64,000 bases of DNA from Oceanospirillaceae bacterium (lineage in GTDB: Bacteria; Pseudomonadota; Gammaproteobacteria; Pseudomonadales; Litoribrevibacteraceae), in NCBI GenBank assembly GCA_015665455.1, contig JADFAD010000001.1:806001-870000 (forward strand), written 5' to 3'. The notes under the pieces are model-generated. The model made no database searches and had not been told where the DNA came from. It was given only the letters and a program-made list of their open reading frames with translations. The translations under genes were made by a program, and so were the position numbers. This document shows positions 53,238 through 60,618 of this stretch, piece after piece. Each line of letters begins with the position of its first letter. Within the stretch, counting starts at the first letter, position 1.

Positions 53238-54986
53238 ATGCAATTGAATTCAATTAGGTTTGGGCTTAATACCTTTTTTGTAAGTATCTTATGGGTGTTG
53301 TCTGGGCTTACCTTGGCTGCCGAGAAGTTACCTTCGGTCCTTCTTTTAAACTCTTATCATGCTCAGTATCAATGGACGGCAGAAATCACCCGAGGCGTTC
53401 AAGATACGATCGAAACCGTACTACCCGCAGAAAGCCTCCATGTTGAATTTATGGATACCCGTCGTTATATCGACGATCAAGAATACTACCAGAAACTGTT
53501 AGATCTATTGGCCCACAAATATCAATTGATCCCCCCAGACTTAATTATTACCAGTGACGACAATGCCTATTACTTTCTTATGGAACACGGGGATTCACTT
53601 TTTCCAAATAAGCCGATTATCTTTTGTGGTGTGAATGTTTTTAATCCCGAAACCTTGGTTGGAAAAGAGAATGTTACCGGGATTCAGGAAGGTATGGCGA
53701 TCGAAGGGAATTTACAATTAATTCAAGCACTTCAACCGGAGGTAAAGCGAGTCATTATGTTGGGTGACTCGACAGGTTTAGGATCAAGAATGGTTGAAAA
53801 AGCTAAGAGTATTCAGGCTCGTTGGCGTGATGGGGAAGTTAATAAGATGTCTCTGGAAATTTGGGATGACTTCACTTTTGATGAGCTTTTGAAGAATGCA
53901 TCTCAAGCAGATAGTGAAACGGCTTTTCTAGTCTTAGCAATTCATAAAGACTCAAAGGGAAAGTATTTTTCTTACCTGCGTGATTTGCCACTTCTTGCTC
54001 AAGCAAGTGCAGTGCCCGTGTATGGGATGTGGGGGACTTTGATGCTTGGGTCAGGGGTTCTTGGCGGTCTAATGAATAACCCATACCTCCATGGTCAGAA
54101 CGTTGCTGGTATGGCTTTGGACGTTCTCAGTGGTACGCCAATTTCTGATTTACCGGTTTTACCAAGCGCAGAATTTCGTCCGTACTTTGATCACGTTCAG
54201 TTAACAAAATTTGATATCTCAACAGAACGTTTACCGAAAAATAGCACGCTTATTGGTAAACCTGAGTCATTGTATGGTGAGCATTCTGGCCTTATTAATA
54301 GTGTTCTGTTTTTGATTTTTTTTCTTATCGTGGTGATTTCTCAATTGATAGTGAATGTACGTCAGAAAGCGTTTGCTCAAGTTAAACTGCGTCAGTTTAA
54401 TGCGGAACTGGAATATAAGGTTTCTCAACGAACCAAAGACCTAGATGAGCGTAATCAGCAATTAGAGGCCGCGTCTCTAAAGATGGAAGAGCTTGCTTAC
54501 ACTGATACCTTAACCGGTATGGCCAACCGACGAGCAGGGGTCAAGGAAGTTAAAGCTTACATTCAACGCGCTAGCACCAAGTATTCACCCATTGTGATCG
54601 CTATTTTAGACATTGATCACTTCAAACAGGTAAATGATACCTATGGCCATCAAGTGGGAGATGAGGTTCTTTGTGATGTTGCAACATTCTTAAGGAATTG
54701 CTTACGGCCGAGTGATCGAGTTTATCGGTGGGGCGGAGAGGAGTTCTTGATCATGCTACCTGGTGCTGACGCGTCTTTGGCAATGGATGTATGTCAGAGA
54801 CTAAGAGAGGGCGTTAGTGGCATTAACTTTCTTAATGCTGGCCAAGTGACAGTGAGCATTGGATTAACTGAATTCAAAACGGATGATTCTTATGATTCGA
54901 TTATCCAGCGGGCCGACGAATCCTTGTATTTAGCGAAAGAAAGAGGGCGAGATCGGGTGATTATTGATTCGCAGGAAGTTGCTTGA
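53238..54986 (+). CDS. GGDEF diguanylate cyclase with ABC-substrate-binding-type periplasmic sensor
   Basis: 582 residues. Signal peptide/anchor to about residue 29, a periplasmic domain (about 33-325) of the ABC-type substrate-binding (tryptophan/urea-like) group: VLLLNSYHAQYQWTAEITRG, IITSDDNAYYFLMEHG, IFCGVNVFNPETL, VIMLGDSTGLGSRM. TM at about 350-370, a coiled coil (about 375-420), then GGDEF (about 425-580) with GGEEF and an RPSD inhibitory site. It would make cyclic di-GMP in response to a small molecule. Directly downstream of the STAS gene, an arrangement like HsbA and HsbD in Pseudomonas. TGA abuts the convergent TGA of the next gene. Confidence 0.93.
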   Translation: MQLNSIRFGLNTFFVSILWVLSGLTLAAEKLPSVLLLNSYHAQYQWTAEITRGVQDTIETVLPAESLHVEFMDTRRYIDDQEYYQKLLDLLAHKYQLIPPDLIITSDDNAYYFLMEHGDSLFPNKPIIFCGVNVFNPETLVGKENVTGIQEGMAIEGNLQLIQALQPEVKRVIMLGDSTGLGSRMVEKAKSIQARWRDGEVNKMSLEIWDDFTFDELLKNASQADSETAFLVLAIHKDSKGKYFSYLRDLPLLAQASAVPVYGMWGTLMLGSGVLGGLMNNPYLHGQNVAGMALDVLSGTPISDLPVLPSAEFRPYFDHVQLTKFDISTERLPKNSTLIGKPESLYGEHSGLINSVLFLIFFLIVVISQLIVNVRQKAFAQVKLRQFNAELEYKVSQRTKDLDERNQQLEAASLKMEELAYTDTLTGMANRRAGVKEVKAYIQRASTKYSPIVIAILDIDHFKQVNDTYGHQVGDEVLCDVATFLRNCLRPSDRVYRWGGEEFLIMLPGADASLAMDVCQRLREGVSGINFLNAGQVTVSIGLTEFKTDDSYDSIIQRADESLYLAKERGRDRVIIDSQEVA

Positions 54987-56402
54987 TCAGTCTTGCCAAG
55001 GACGTCTGAATCGAATCAGGAACATAGCCTTGAACAGTTGTCTAAGTACCTTCGCTTTTAAACGCTCATAGGCTTGGTATTTGATAACACGTTTGTTAAT
55101 AAGATGAGCGTTTACGATTCCCCATAATGGCCACCAAATAAGTTTTTTAACACCTTTTGCTCGTATGGCTGCATCTCTATGTATGACCAATACATGCATG
55201 TGGAGGTCGTTATACTTTGGCTGGATAAAGGTAAATGGGGTTTGCTTAAAGCCAATGGACTTATAGAGCTTTAATAAAAACTTATCTGTACTGGCAATGA
55301 TGTAGTTCTTATTCAGCATCATGGTCAGCATATATATCTGTTCAAAAATCCCATGCAGTATGTCTGTATCTCGGTAGTCAGGATGCAAACAAAGGGCTGC
55401 AATTTCTAATGTTTCTTCACTTGGAGGAAGCGTTAATCCGGAATCATCTTCAAAGAATGTCTGTATCTCAAATGGCTTTTGATTGCCGTCACCCACGATG
55501 ATGGTCGCGCTGCCAATGATTTCGTCGTTATGCATAACCATGATGATGTGGCTGTAATCGTCAAAGAAGTACGAGACTTTCTCTAGATTGGCATCATGAT
55601 CTATCTTATTTACACCGGAGTAAGCGAATCGTCTAGTCCGTAATACGGCTTCATAATCGGATTGAGTTTCAGCGTATTTATATTGAATAAATTCTTTCAC
55701 CGTTTTAACGGTAAATCCAGCCGCTCGAATGTCCTCGGGTGTTGATGAGGTGTATCGCATCAAGTAATGGTTTAGGTTGTCTCTTAGGGCTGGTGGTAAT
55801 TTGCCCGTTAGCTGGATAAAACATTGTACGGTGCCATCGGAATGAAATTTGATGGACGAAACTCGGCCATTGATGGGTTTTGAAGGTTGAAACATTCCTA
55901 AGTTGAAGGAGATGTCCATTTCGGTAAATAAAGAAAATTCAGGTTGAATCCCAGAGACAAGAAGACCTTCTTTACTTATTTCTTTGACTTCGAAAAACGA
56001 GAGGGTTTTATATTGAAATGGATGAAAGATTTGACCTGTCAGAGAGTGATCGCTTTTCAGTGTAATGGGATCATACAGTGGTTCTTGTACAAACTTGTCC
56101 GCCATGACACGTAAAGATAGCCTGAGCCTTTCTCCATAGCGTTCCATCTCAATGATCTGAGCTTTGATGACATACTGAAGTTGAAACGTCGGACTCAGTT
56201 GAACTACGGTAAGTTGACCTGGGAAGCATAAATGATCGAATTTGCTGTCTACGAATAAGCTGAAACCAAAGCTTGTGTAGTCAATGAGCGTCGTTGGTAC
56301 GGTTTGATCTGCGAACATCAGCTCTGCTTTATAGCCGTGATTATCGGGTAATAAAGGCCGATGAACTTTTCTATCTGTTTCTTGAGGGTAATTGCCGTAC
56401 AT
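54987..56402 (-). CDS. PilZ-domain protein fused to FeeM-like (N-acyl amino acid synthase type) acyltransferase
   Basis: 471 residues from the ATG at 56402; a TTG three codons earlier (56411) is also possible. The first PilZ domain has RKVHR (Arg 11 and 15) and DYTSFG (41-46), the cyclic-di-GMP-binding pattern. A second, degenerate PilZ-like segment (ISKEGLLVSG) follows at about 140-225. The C-terminal half (about 235-400) is GNAT-like and resembles FeeM/NasY N-acyl amino acid synthases and LuxI-type enzymes: YAETQSDYEAVLRTRRFAY, DEIIGSATIIV, EIAALCLHPDYRDTD. The rest is basic (VKKLIWWPLWG). It could make an acyl-amino-acid signal or lipid under cyclic-di-GMP control; inference only. Preceded by a perfect palindrome. 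Confidence 0.78.
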   Translation of the reverse strand: MYGNYPQETDRKVHRPLLPDNHGYKAELMFADQTVPTTLIDYTSFGFSLFVDSKFDHLCFPGQLTVVQLSPTFQLQYVIKAQIIEMERYGERLRLSLRVMADKFVQEPLYDPITLKSDHSLTGQIFHPFQYKTLSFFEVKEISKEGLLVSGIQPEFSLFTEMDISFNLGMFQPSKPINGRVSSIKFHSDGTVQCFIQLTGKLPPALRDNLNHYLMRYTSSTPEDIRAAGFTVKTVKEFIQYKYAETQSDYEAVLRTRRFAYSGVNKIDHDANLEKVSYFFDDYSHIIMVMHNDEIIGSATIIVGDGNQKPFEIQTFFEDDSGLTLPPSEETLEIAALCLHPDYRDTDILHGIFEQIYMLTMMLNKNYIIASTDKFLLKLYKSIGFKQTPFTFIQPKYNDLHMHVLVIHRDAAIRAKGVKKLIWWPLWGIVNAHLINKRVIKYQAYERLKAKVLRQLFKAMFLIRFRRPWQD

Positions 56403-56427
56403 ATTCTGCAACTCAGGATTAACTTTG

Positions 56428-56452
56428 TTGTAATACTAAAGTAGTATTACAA
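56428..56452. promoter_or_regulatory. Perfect 25-bp palindrome upstream of PilZ-acyltransferase gene
   Basis: TTGTAATACTA (56428-56438), spacer AAG, TAGTATTACAA (56442-56452): 11-bp perfect arms. It lies 26-50 bases upstream of the ATG at 56402 on the minus strand, overlapping where a promoter would be. It is a strong operator candidate or an mRNA hairpin. No T-run on the minus strand side, so a terminator is less likely. Confidence 0.65.
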
Positions 56453-56528
56453 TGTGCCATAATTTTTTATATAAAACAATAGCTTAGTTGCCCTAAATGA
56501 GAGTGGTTAAGTTTCTTTGACGGTCACT

Positions 56529-57341
56529 TTATGTCGATTGCATACTTGGATCACTGGCTAAGCCAAGAATTCGCGTGAGAGGAGGTGCACCTTGTATGTC
56601 TTTTAACGGAATGCCGTAAACATCTTTGTCGAGTTGCTGTGGGGTGATAGGGCCAACCGTTGCTCCCATTCCGGCCGCAACCAGAGATATGGCCCAGTCT
56701 TCGTTTTCCACCTGAGCAGTTAAATCGATGGAGTGAGATGATTCGGAAATTAGGAGGTTAAATTCCTCCACAAACTCACAATGGCTTCGTTCAATCCAAG
56801 GGAGTTGAATAAGATCTTCAAGTTGAATTGTTTGGTTCAATTGATGTTTCTGTGCCACGTCATGGCCAGAAGGGATTAACAGGTAATACTCTTCTTGAAT
56901 CAATTCTAACCATTGTTGGTTGTCGGAAAGCTGTTGCATGCTAATGAGTTGATGAGACGCTTGGGATGCATCTGCAGTAAGAATCCAATGCACGGTTGGG
57001 TGCAGCTGTTGTAGTTTTTGCATGCTAACTTTCAGGGCGTACGCATTGACTGAAGGTGAAACGAATAAATTCAGCGTATCTTTTGGCGTTTGCTGCATGT
57101 CTGACTTAATCAGATCAGCATGCTGTAATAAAGACCTCGCTTTTTGATAGAAGCGAGACCCAGCTTCGGTTGTGGTCACGCCTTTTCTACTGCGAATTAA
57201 GAATGTGGTTTCGAATTCTTGCTCAAGTTGGGCGATTGCATTGGTGATAGAGGGCTGTGCAATATGGCACTGTTCAGCTGCCGCTGTGATGGAGCCTGCT
57301 TCAACGGCATGTACTAAATATTTTAGTGCTCTTAAGTCCAT
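56529..57341 (-). CDS. LysR-family regulator
   Basis: 270 residues. N-terminal winged HTH: MDLRALKYLVHAVEAGSITA, then CHIAQPSITNAIAQLEQEF; effector domain about 85-265. It lacks about 20-30 residues of the usual LysR length (around 295), mainly in the effector domain. It sits 22 bases downstream of the MBL-hydrolase gene and 126 upstream of the PilZ-acyltransferase gene, all on the minus strand. It is the obvious candidate to regulate this cluster and could act at the palindrome. Not similar enough in the effector domain to name a target. Confidence 0.87.
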   Translation of the reverse strand: MDLRALKYLVHAVEAGSITAAAEQCHIAQPSITNAIAQLEQEFETTFLIRSRKGVTTTEAGSRFYQKARSLLQHADLIKSDMQQTPKDTLNLFVSPSVNAYALKVSMQKLQQLHPTVHWILTADASQASHQLISMQQLSDNQQWLELIQEEYYLLIPSGHDVAQKHQLNQTIQLEDLIQLPWIERSHCEFVEEFNLLISESSHSIDLTAQVENEDWAISLVAAGMGATVGPITPQQLDKDVYGIPLKDIQGAPPLTRILGLASDPSMQST

Positions 57342-57362
57342 AAGTGATAGCCCTATTGATGA

Positions 57363-58310
57363 TTAATTCACTTTTGTTTGCGAGATTTCTGAGTGATGGT
57401 TCAATGCCGTAAATACAGGGAATTTAGGCAGCTTTCTCGCTGCAATTTGATCGTGGGCAGGCACTATGATTAATTCAGCGTCGTTTTTCTTCAGCGTGTG
57501 AATTTGCTTAATGACTTTGCTGTTCTTTTCAATGTTTGCGTCAACGCCGACTAACCACTGAGTAATGCCTGGTCTTGGTTTGTTGTTTGTGACGCCGTCC
57601 ATTAACCAAGTTGTATCGCCAATAAAGAAGTAACGGTCACCAGTATCGGTTGTTAAAAACAAACCGACTTGGCCGGGTGTGTGTCCTGCAAGGCTAACCA
57701 GCACGAGGCTGTTGTCATTATACAGATCAAGGCTTCGTTCAAAACCCATGTAGGGTTTATCTTCTAATTTCAACGGTTGCCAGTTAATGTCATCGACAAG
57801 GTGCTCTTTAAGGTAGGCAGGGGCTTCGCCTGCCAATGCAGCATCAATGCCTGCTTGCTCGGAAAATACCGGTATACCTGCGAGTTCTGGTAAACCACCG
57901 GTGTGGTCCCAATGTAGGTGAGACGGAATGATTGCGGAAATCAAATCCAGGGACATGTTCTGATCTTTAAGCTGCTCTGCCACACTTGAGACGTCACCAA
58001 TAGAGAACAGTTGGCGATCAAACCAGCCTAGTTTATCCAATGCCGGTTGTGTATTTTTTCCTAAGCCTGTGTCGAATAAAATATTGCCTTGAGGATGTTT
58101 GATGTAGATGGCTTGATGCACTGGCTTACTGATGTTGAACCAGCTACCGCCTTCTACCATTGTTGCCTCAATCGCGCCTTCACTTGTGCCTGTAACAATT
58201 GAACTGAATTGAACGTCATTGTCGCCTCGGCTATTGAATGAGAGCACCGTTAATAAAATAAAAGTAAGTGACGTTAATGAGAGGTTTTTTTGGGAGTGTA
58301 TTGATGCCAT
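57363..58310 (-). CDS. Exported MBL-fold hydrolase, lactonase-like
   Basis: 315 residues. Signal peptide about 1-29 (ILLTVLSFNSRG). Metallo-beta-lactamase motif SHLHWDHTGGLPEL (about 130-143), then LAGHTPGQVGL and IGDTTWLMDG with metal ligands. The pattern (HPQGNILFDTGLGKN, LKDQNMSLDLISAIIPSHLHWDHTGG) resembles N-acyl homoserine lactonases of the AiiA/AttM type and periplasmic quinolone-type hydrolases. The exact substrate cannot be read. It is the first gene of the cluster, with AAGGAAC nine bases before the ATG. Together with the acyltransferase two genes downstream it suggests an acyl-signal theme; inference. Confidence 0.82.
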   Translation of the reverse strand: MASIHSQKNLSLTSLTFILLTVLSFNSRGDNDVQFSSIVTGTSEGAIEATMVEGGSWFNISKPVHQAIYIKHPQGNILFDTGLGKNTQPALDKLGWFDRQLFSIGDVSSVAEQLKDQNMSLDLISAIIPSHLHWDHTGGLPELAGIPVFSEQAGIDAALAGEAPAYLKEHLVDDINWQPLKLEDKPYMGFERSLDLYNDNSLVLVSLAGHTPGQVGLFLTTDTGDRYFFIGDTTWLMDGVTNNKPRPGITQWLVGVDANIEKNSKVIKQIHTLKKNDAELIIVPAHDQIAARKLPKFPVFTALNHHSEISQTKVN

Positions 58311-58551
58311 GTTTAGTTCCTTGGTTTTAATTCTTATTGCTGGATAGGAAGATAGTGGCTATAAATCTACTATATGTAAAATATGTAATTTATGCTTTAA
58401 CTATAAGAAAATTATTTGATGATGGTATGAATTCTCGTTCCGAAGCAAAACATCTAGCGTTATGGGTTTAAATAGATGATGATTTTAATAGGTAAACTTT
58501 GGCAGAGTGTATCTGCTATCTTTTCTATATCCTTAAATTGAAGATTTCCTT

Positions 58552-58767
58552 ATGTTAAAGAAAATGAGTGTGTTGATCATCGTGGGGTTTGTGGCTGGCT
58601 GTTCTGATTCAGGGAGTGGCGGTGGATTTGAAGATATTCAGGGAGGGCTCACAAACTATTCTGCGGCCTGTTCTAAACATGGCGGTTTGGATCGCATCTC
58701 TGATAAAGGCAAAACGTTATATTTGTATTGTAAAAATGGAAAAAAGCTAACTTATAAAAAGCGCTAG
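58552..58767 (+). CDS. Small Gly/Ser-rich lipoprotein
   Basis: 71 residues. Signal with lipobox VAGC (Cys17), Gly/Ser linker (SDSGSGGG), then a short domain with two Cys (YSAACSKHG, LYCKNGKK) that may pair. Basic tail. Family not recognised. It lies well separated from its neighbours and may be a single-gene unit. Confidence 0.7.
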   Translation: MLKKMSVLIIVGFVAGCSDSGSGGGFEDIQGGLTNYSAACSKHGGLDRISDKGKTLYLYCKNGKKLTYKKR

Positions 58768-59024
58768 TACTTTTGTTGTTGGTGGCAGGTGACAATGTTT
58801 ATCTGCCAATATTACTCTCAAGGGGAACAGTTCTGTTTTCCATCTTGTGTGCACATTCCTTTCTTATATTCGTTTTTGAGGCCTAGTTTCTGATGTACGG
58901 TCGGGATCAATGTTGGTTTTCTGTTTGGTTTGCTAGGCAGATCACGATTTTATTTCCAATAAACTGAATTTATTTTGAAAAACGGTACAATGCCTCCAAA
59001 ATTTAATTAATCATAGGTGGGGTT

Positions 59025-59432
59025 ATGATTTCAATTCTTCAGGGCGTTAAGTGCTCTGCGGTTTTTGCCGCATGTACTTTCTTGTCCGTTCCAGTCTTAG
59101 CTACAACAGTTGAAGGCACGTCAAAGCTCGTAATCTTTAAAGACCTTCCTCAAGACACTTCTCTTATCAGGGTTTCTGGTCCACAGGGCTTCCTAACTGA
59201 AATTCAAGAGTCGCCTCTTACTTCTACGTCGGGCTTGAAAGCGGGCCAATATCGCTACGATGTTCTTGGAAAAACCAAGGTGGAAAAGAACGTGGATCTT
59301 TACAAGCAGAGCTTGAACAGCGGTCGAGATGAATCAGTTAAACCGAGATCGGAAGCACTAGGCCGTATTGATTTTGGTTATTTCAGAGTATCTGACAGTA
59401 AAGTTGTTGTAGAAAAAAATATAAAAGAATAA
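59025..59432 (+). CDS. Small exported protein, partner of chaperone-tailed protein
   Basis: 135 residues with a signal peptide of about 26 (SVPVLA|TT). The mature part is a small beta-type domain: LVIFKDLPQDTSLIRVSGPQGF, TSGLKAGQYRYDV, and GRIDFGYFRVSDSK at the end. It lies 86 bases before the 340-residue gene. A short protein with this 'DG.Y.YE...GYFRV' pattern typically precedes such genes, so the two probably act together at the cell surface. Function unknown. Confidence 0.75.
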   Translation: MISILQGVKCSAVFAACTFLSVPVLATTVEGTSKLVIFKDLPQDTSLIRVSGPQGFLTEIQESPLTSTSGLKAGQYRYDVLGKTKVEKNVDLYKQSLNSGRDESVKPRSEALGRIDFGYFRVSDSKVVVEKNIKE

Positions 59433-59518
59433 ATACCGTTGCAACGTATTTAAAAGCCAATAGAGCTTAGCCATCACGTCGTTGTGAACGAACATAACAT
59501 TAGGATTCGGAGAAAATT

Positions 59519-60541
59519 ATGAAGAATGCACAGACTGTTTATAAAAATCAGAATTTAAAAAATATTAAAAAGCTAACATTAGCCCTAGCTATAGCCAGTG
59601 TATCAATGCCTGGCTTTTCAGATACGGTAATCTTAGATGATCAAGTGGTGAATGGCAGCCTTTGTGTCGGTCAGGATTGTGTTAATGGTGAAAGCTTTGG
59701 TTTTGATACGCTTCGTTTAAAAGAAAACAATTTAAGAATTAAATTCCAAGACACGAGTACAACGTCTTCTTTTCCTTCAAACGATTGGCAATTAACGGCG
59801 AATGATTCTTCTAATGGCGGTTTGAATAAATTTTCAATTGATGATGTGGATAGTGGACGAACGCCGTTTACCGTGGAAGCCGGTGCAGGTTCCGATACAC
59901 TTTATATCGACAGCAACAGTCGTGTTGGTTTTGGCACGTCTTCTCCTTTAATGGATGTTCATCTTGCATCAGGCGATAGCCCTGCATTTCGTCTAGAGCA
60001 GGATTCTACGTCAGGGTATACAACCCAGTCTTGGGATTTGGGTGGAAATGAAAGTAATTTCTTTCTTCGAGATGTCACCAACGGCAGTACATTACCGTTC
60101 CGAGTGGCAGTGGGTGCGCCAAGTGATTCTTTAGTCGTTGATGCCAGTGGTAATGTTGATTCTGATGGTGTTATTTGCTCAAACGCAGGCGGAGTTTCCA
60201 GCTGTATTGGTTCCGTGCCTTCGAGTATTCATATCAAACAGATTGTTGAATACGTAGATACCAAACAAGTGCTTGATGCCGTTTCTAACTTGTCCATGCC
60301 AAAGTGGTTCTATAACGCCAATGGCGCAGAAGTGCAGCACATAGGACCAATTGCAGAAGAGTTTCAAGCCGCTTTTGGTTTAAACGGTGGTGTGTCAGAC
60401 CGAATTGCAACGGTTGATTTGGGTGGGGTTGCTTTAGCTTCCATTCAAGAGTTATCTAAGCAACTTAAACAGAAAGACGATGAATTGGCCAAGTTGCGAA
60501 GTGAAATTGCAGAAATTAAACAGTTGTTACTCAACAAGTAG
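59519..60541 (+). CDS. Exported protein with S74-type chaperone-like C-terminus and coiled coil
   Basis: 340 residues. Signal peptide about 1-34 (SMPGFSDT). Middle: GESFGFDTLRLKENNLRIKF, two sets of motifs ending RVGFGTSSPLMDVHL, and SWDLGGNESNFFLRDV, as in a widespread group of secreted bacterial proteins. The C-terminal third (IHIKQIVEYVDTKQVLDAV, WFYNANGAEVQHIGPIAEEF, VDLGGVALASIQELSKQL) resembles the Peptidase_S74 intramolecular chaperone of tail-spike and endosialidase proteins, ending in a coiled coil (about 308-338). It may trimerise like phage tail fibres. The autocleavage Ser of true S74 is not evident. Function inferred; co-transcribed with 59025 and possibly the giant downstream gene. 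Confidence 0.78.
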   Translation: MKNAQTVYKNQNLKNIKKLTLALAIASVSMPGFSDTVILDDQVVNGSLCVGQDCVNGESFGFDTLRLKENNLRIKFQDTSTTSSFPSNDWQLTANDSSNGGLNKFSIDDVDSGRTPFTVEAGAGSDTLYIDSNSRVGFGTSSPLMDVHLASGDSPAFRLEQDSTSGYTTQSWDLGGNESNFFLRDVTNGSTLPFRVAVGAPSDSLVVDASGNVDSDGVICSNAGGVSSCIGSVPSSIHIKQIVEYVDTKQVLDAVSNLSMPKWFYNANGAEVQHIGPIAEEFQAAFGLNGGVSDRIATVDLGGVALASIQELSKQLKQKDDELAKLRSEIAEIKQLLLNK

Positions 60542-60618
60542 ATTGAATCTGCTTGAGAGAACGTAACCCAAAAATTTAAACACTGTTTAAAACCGCTGTT
60601 AAGCGGGGGAGCAATTTC

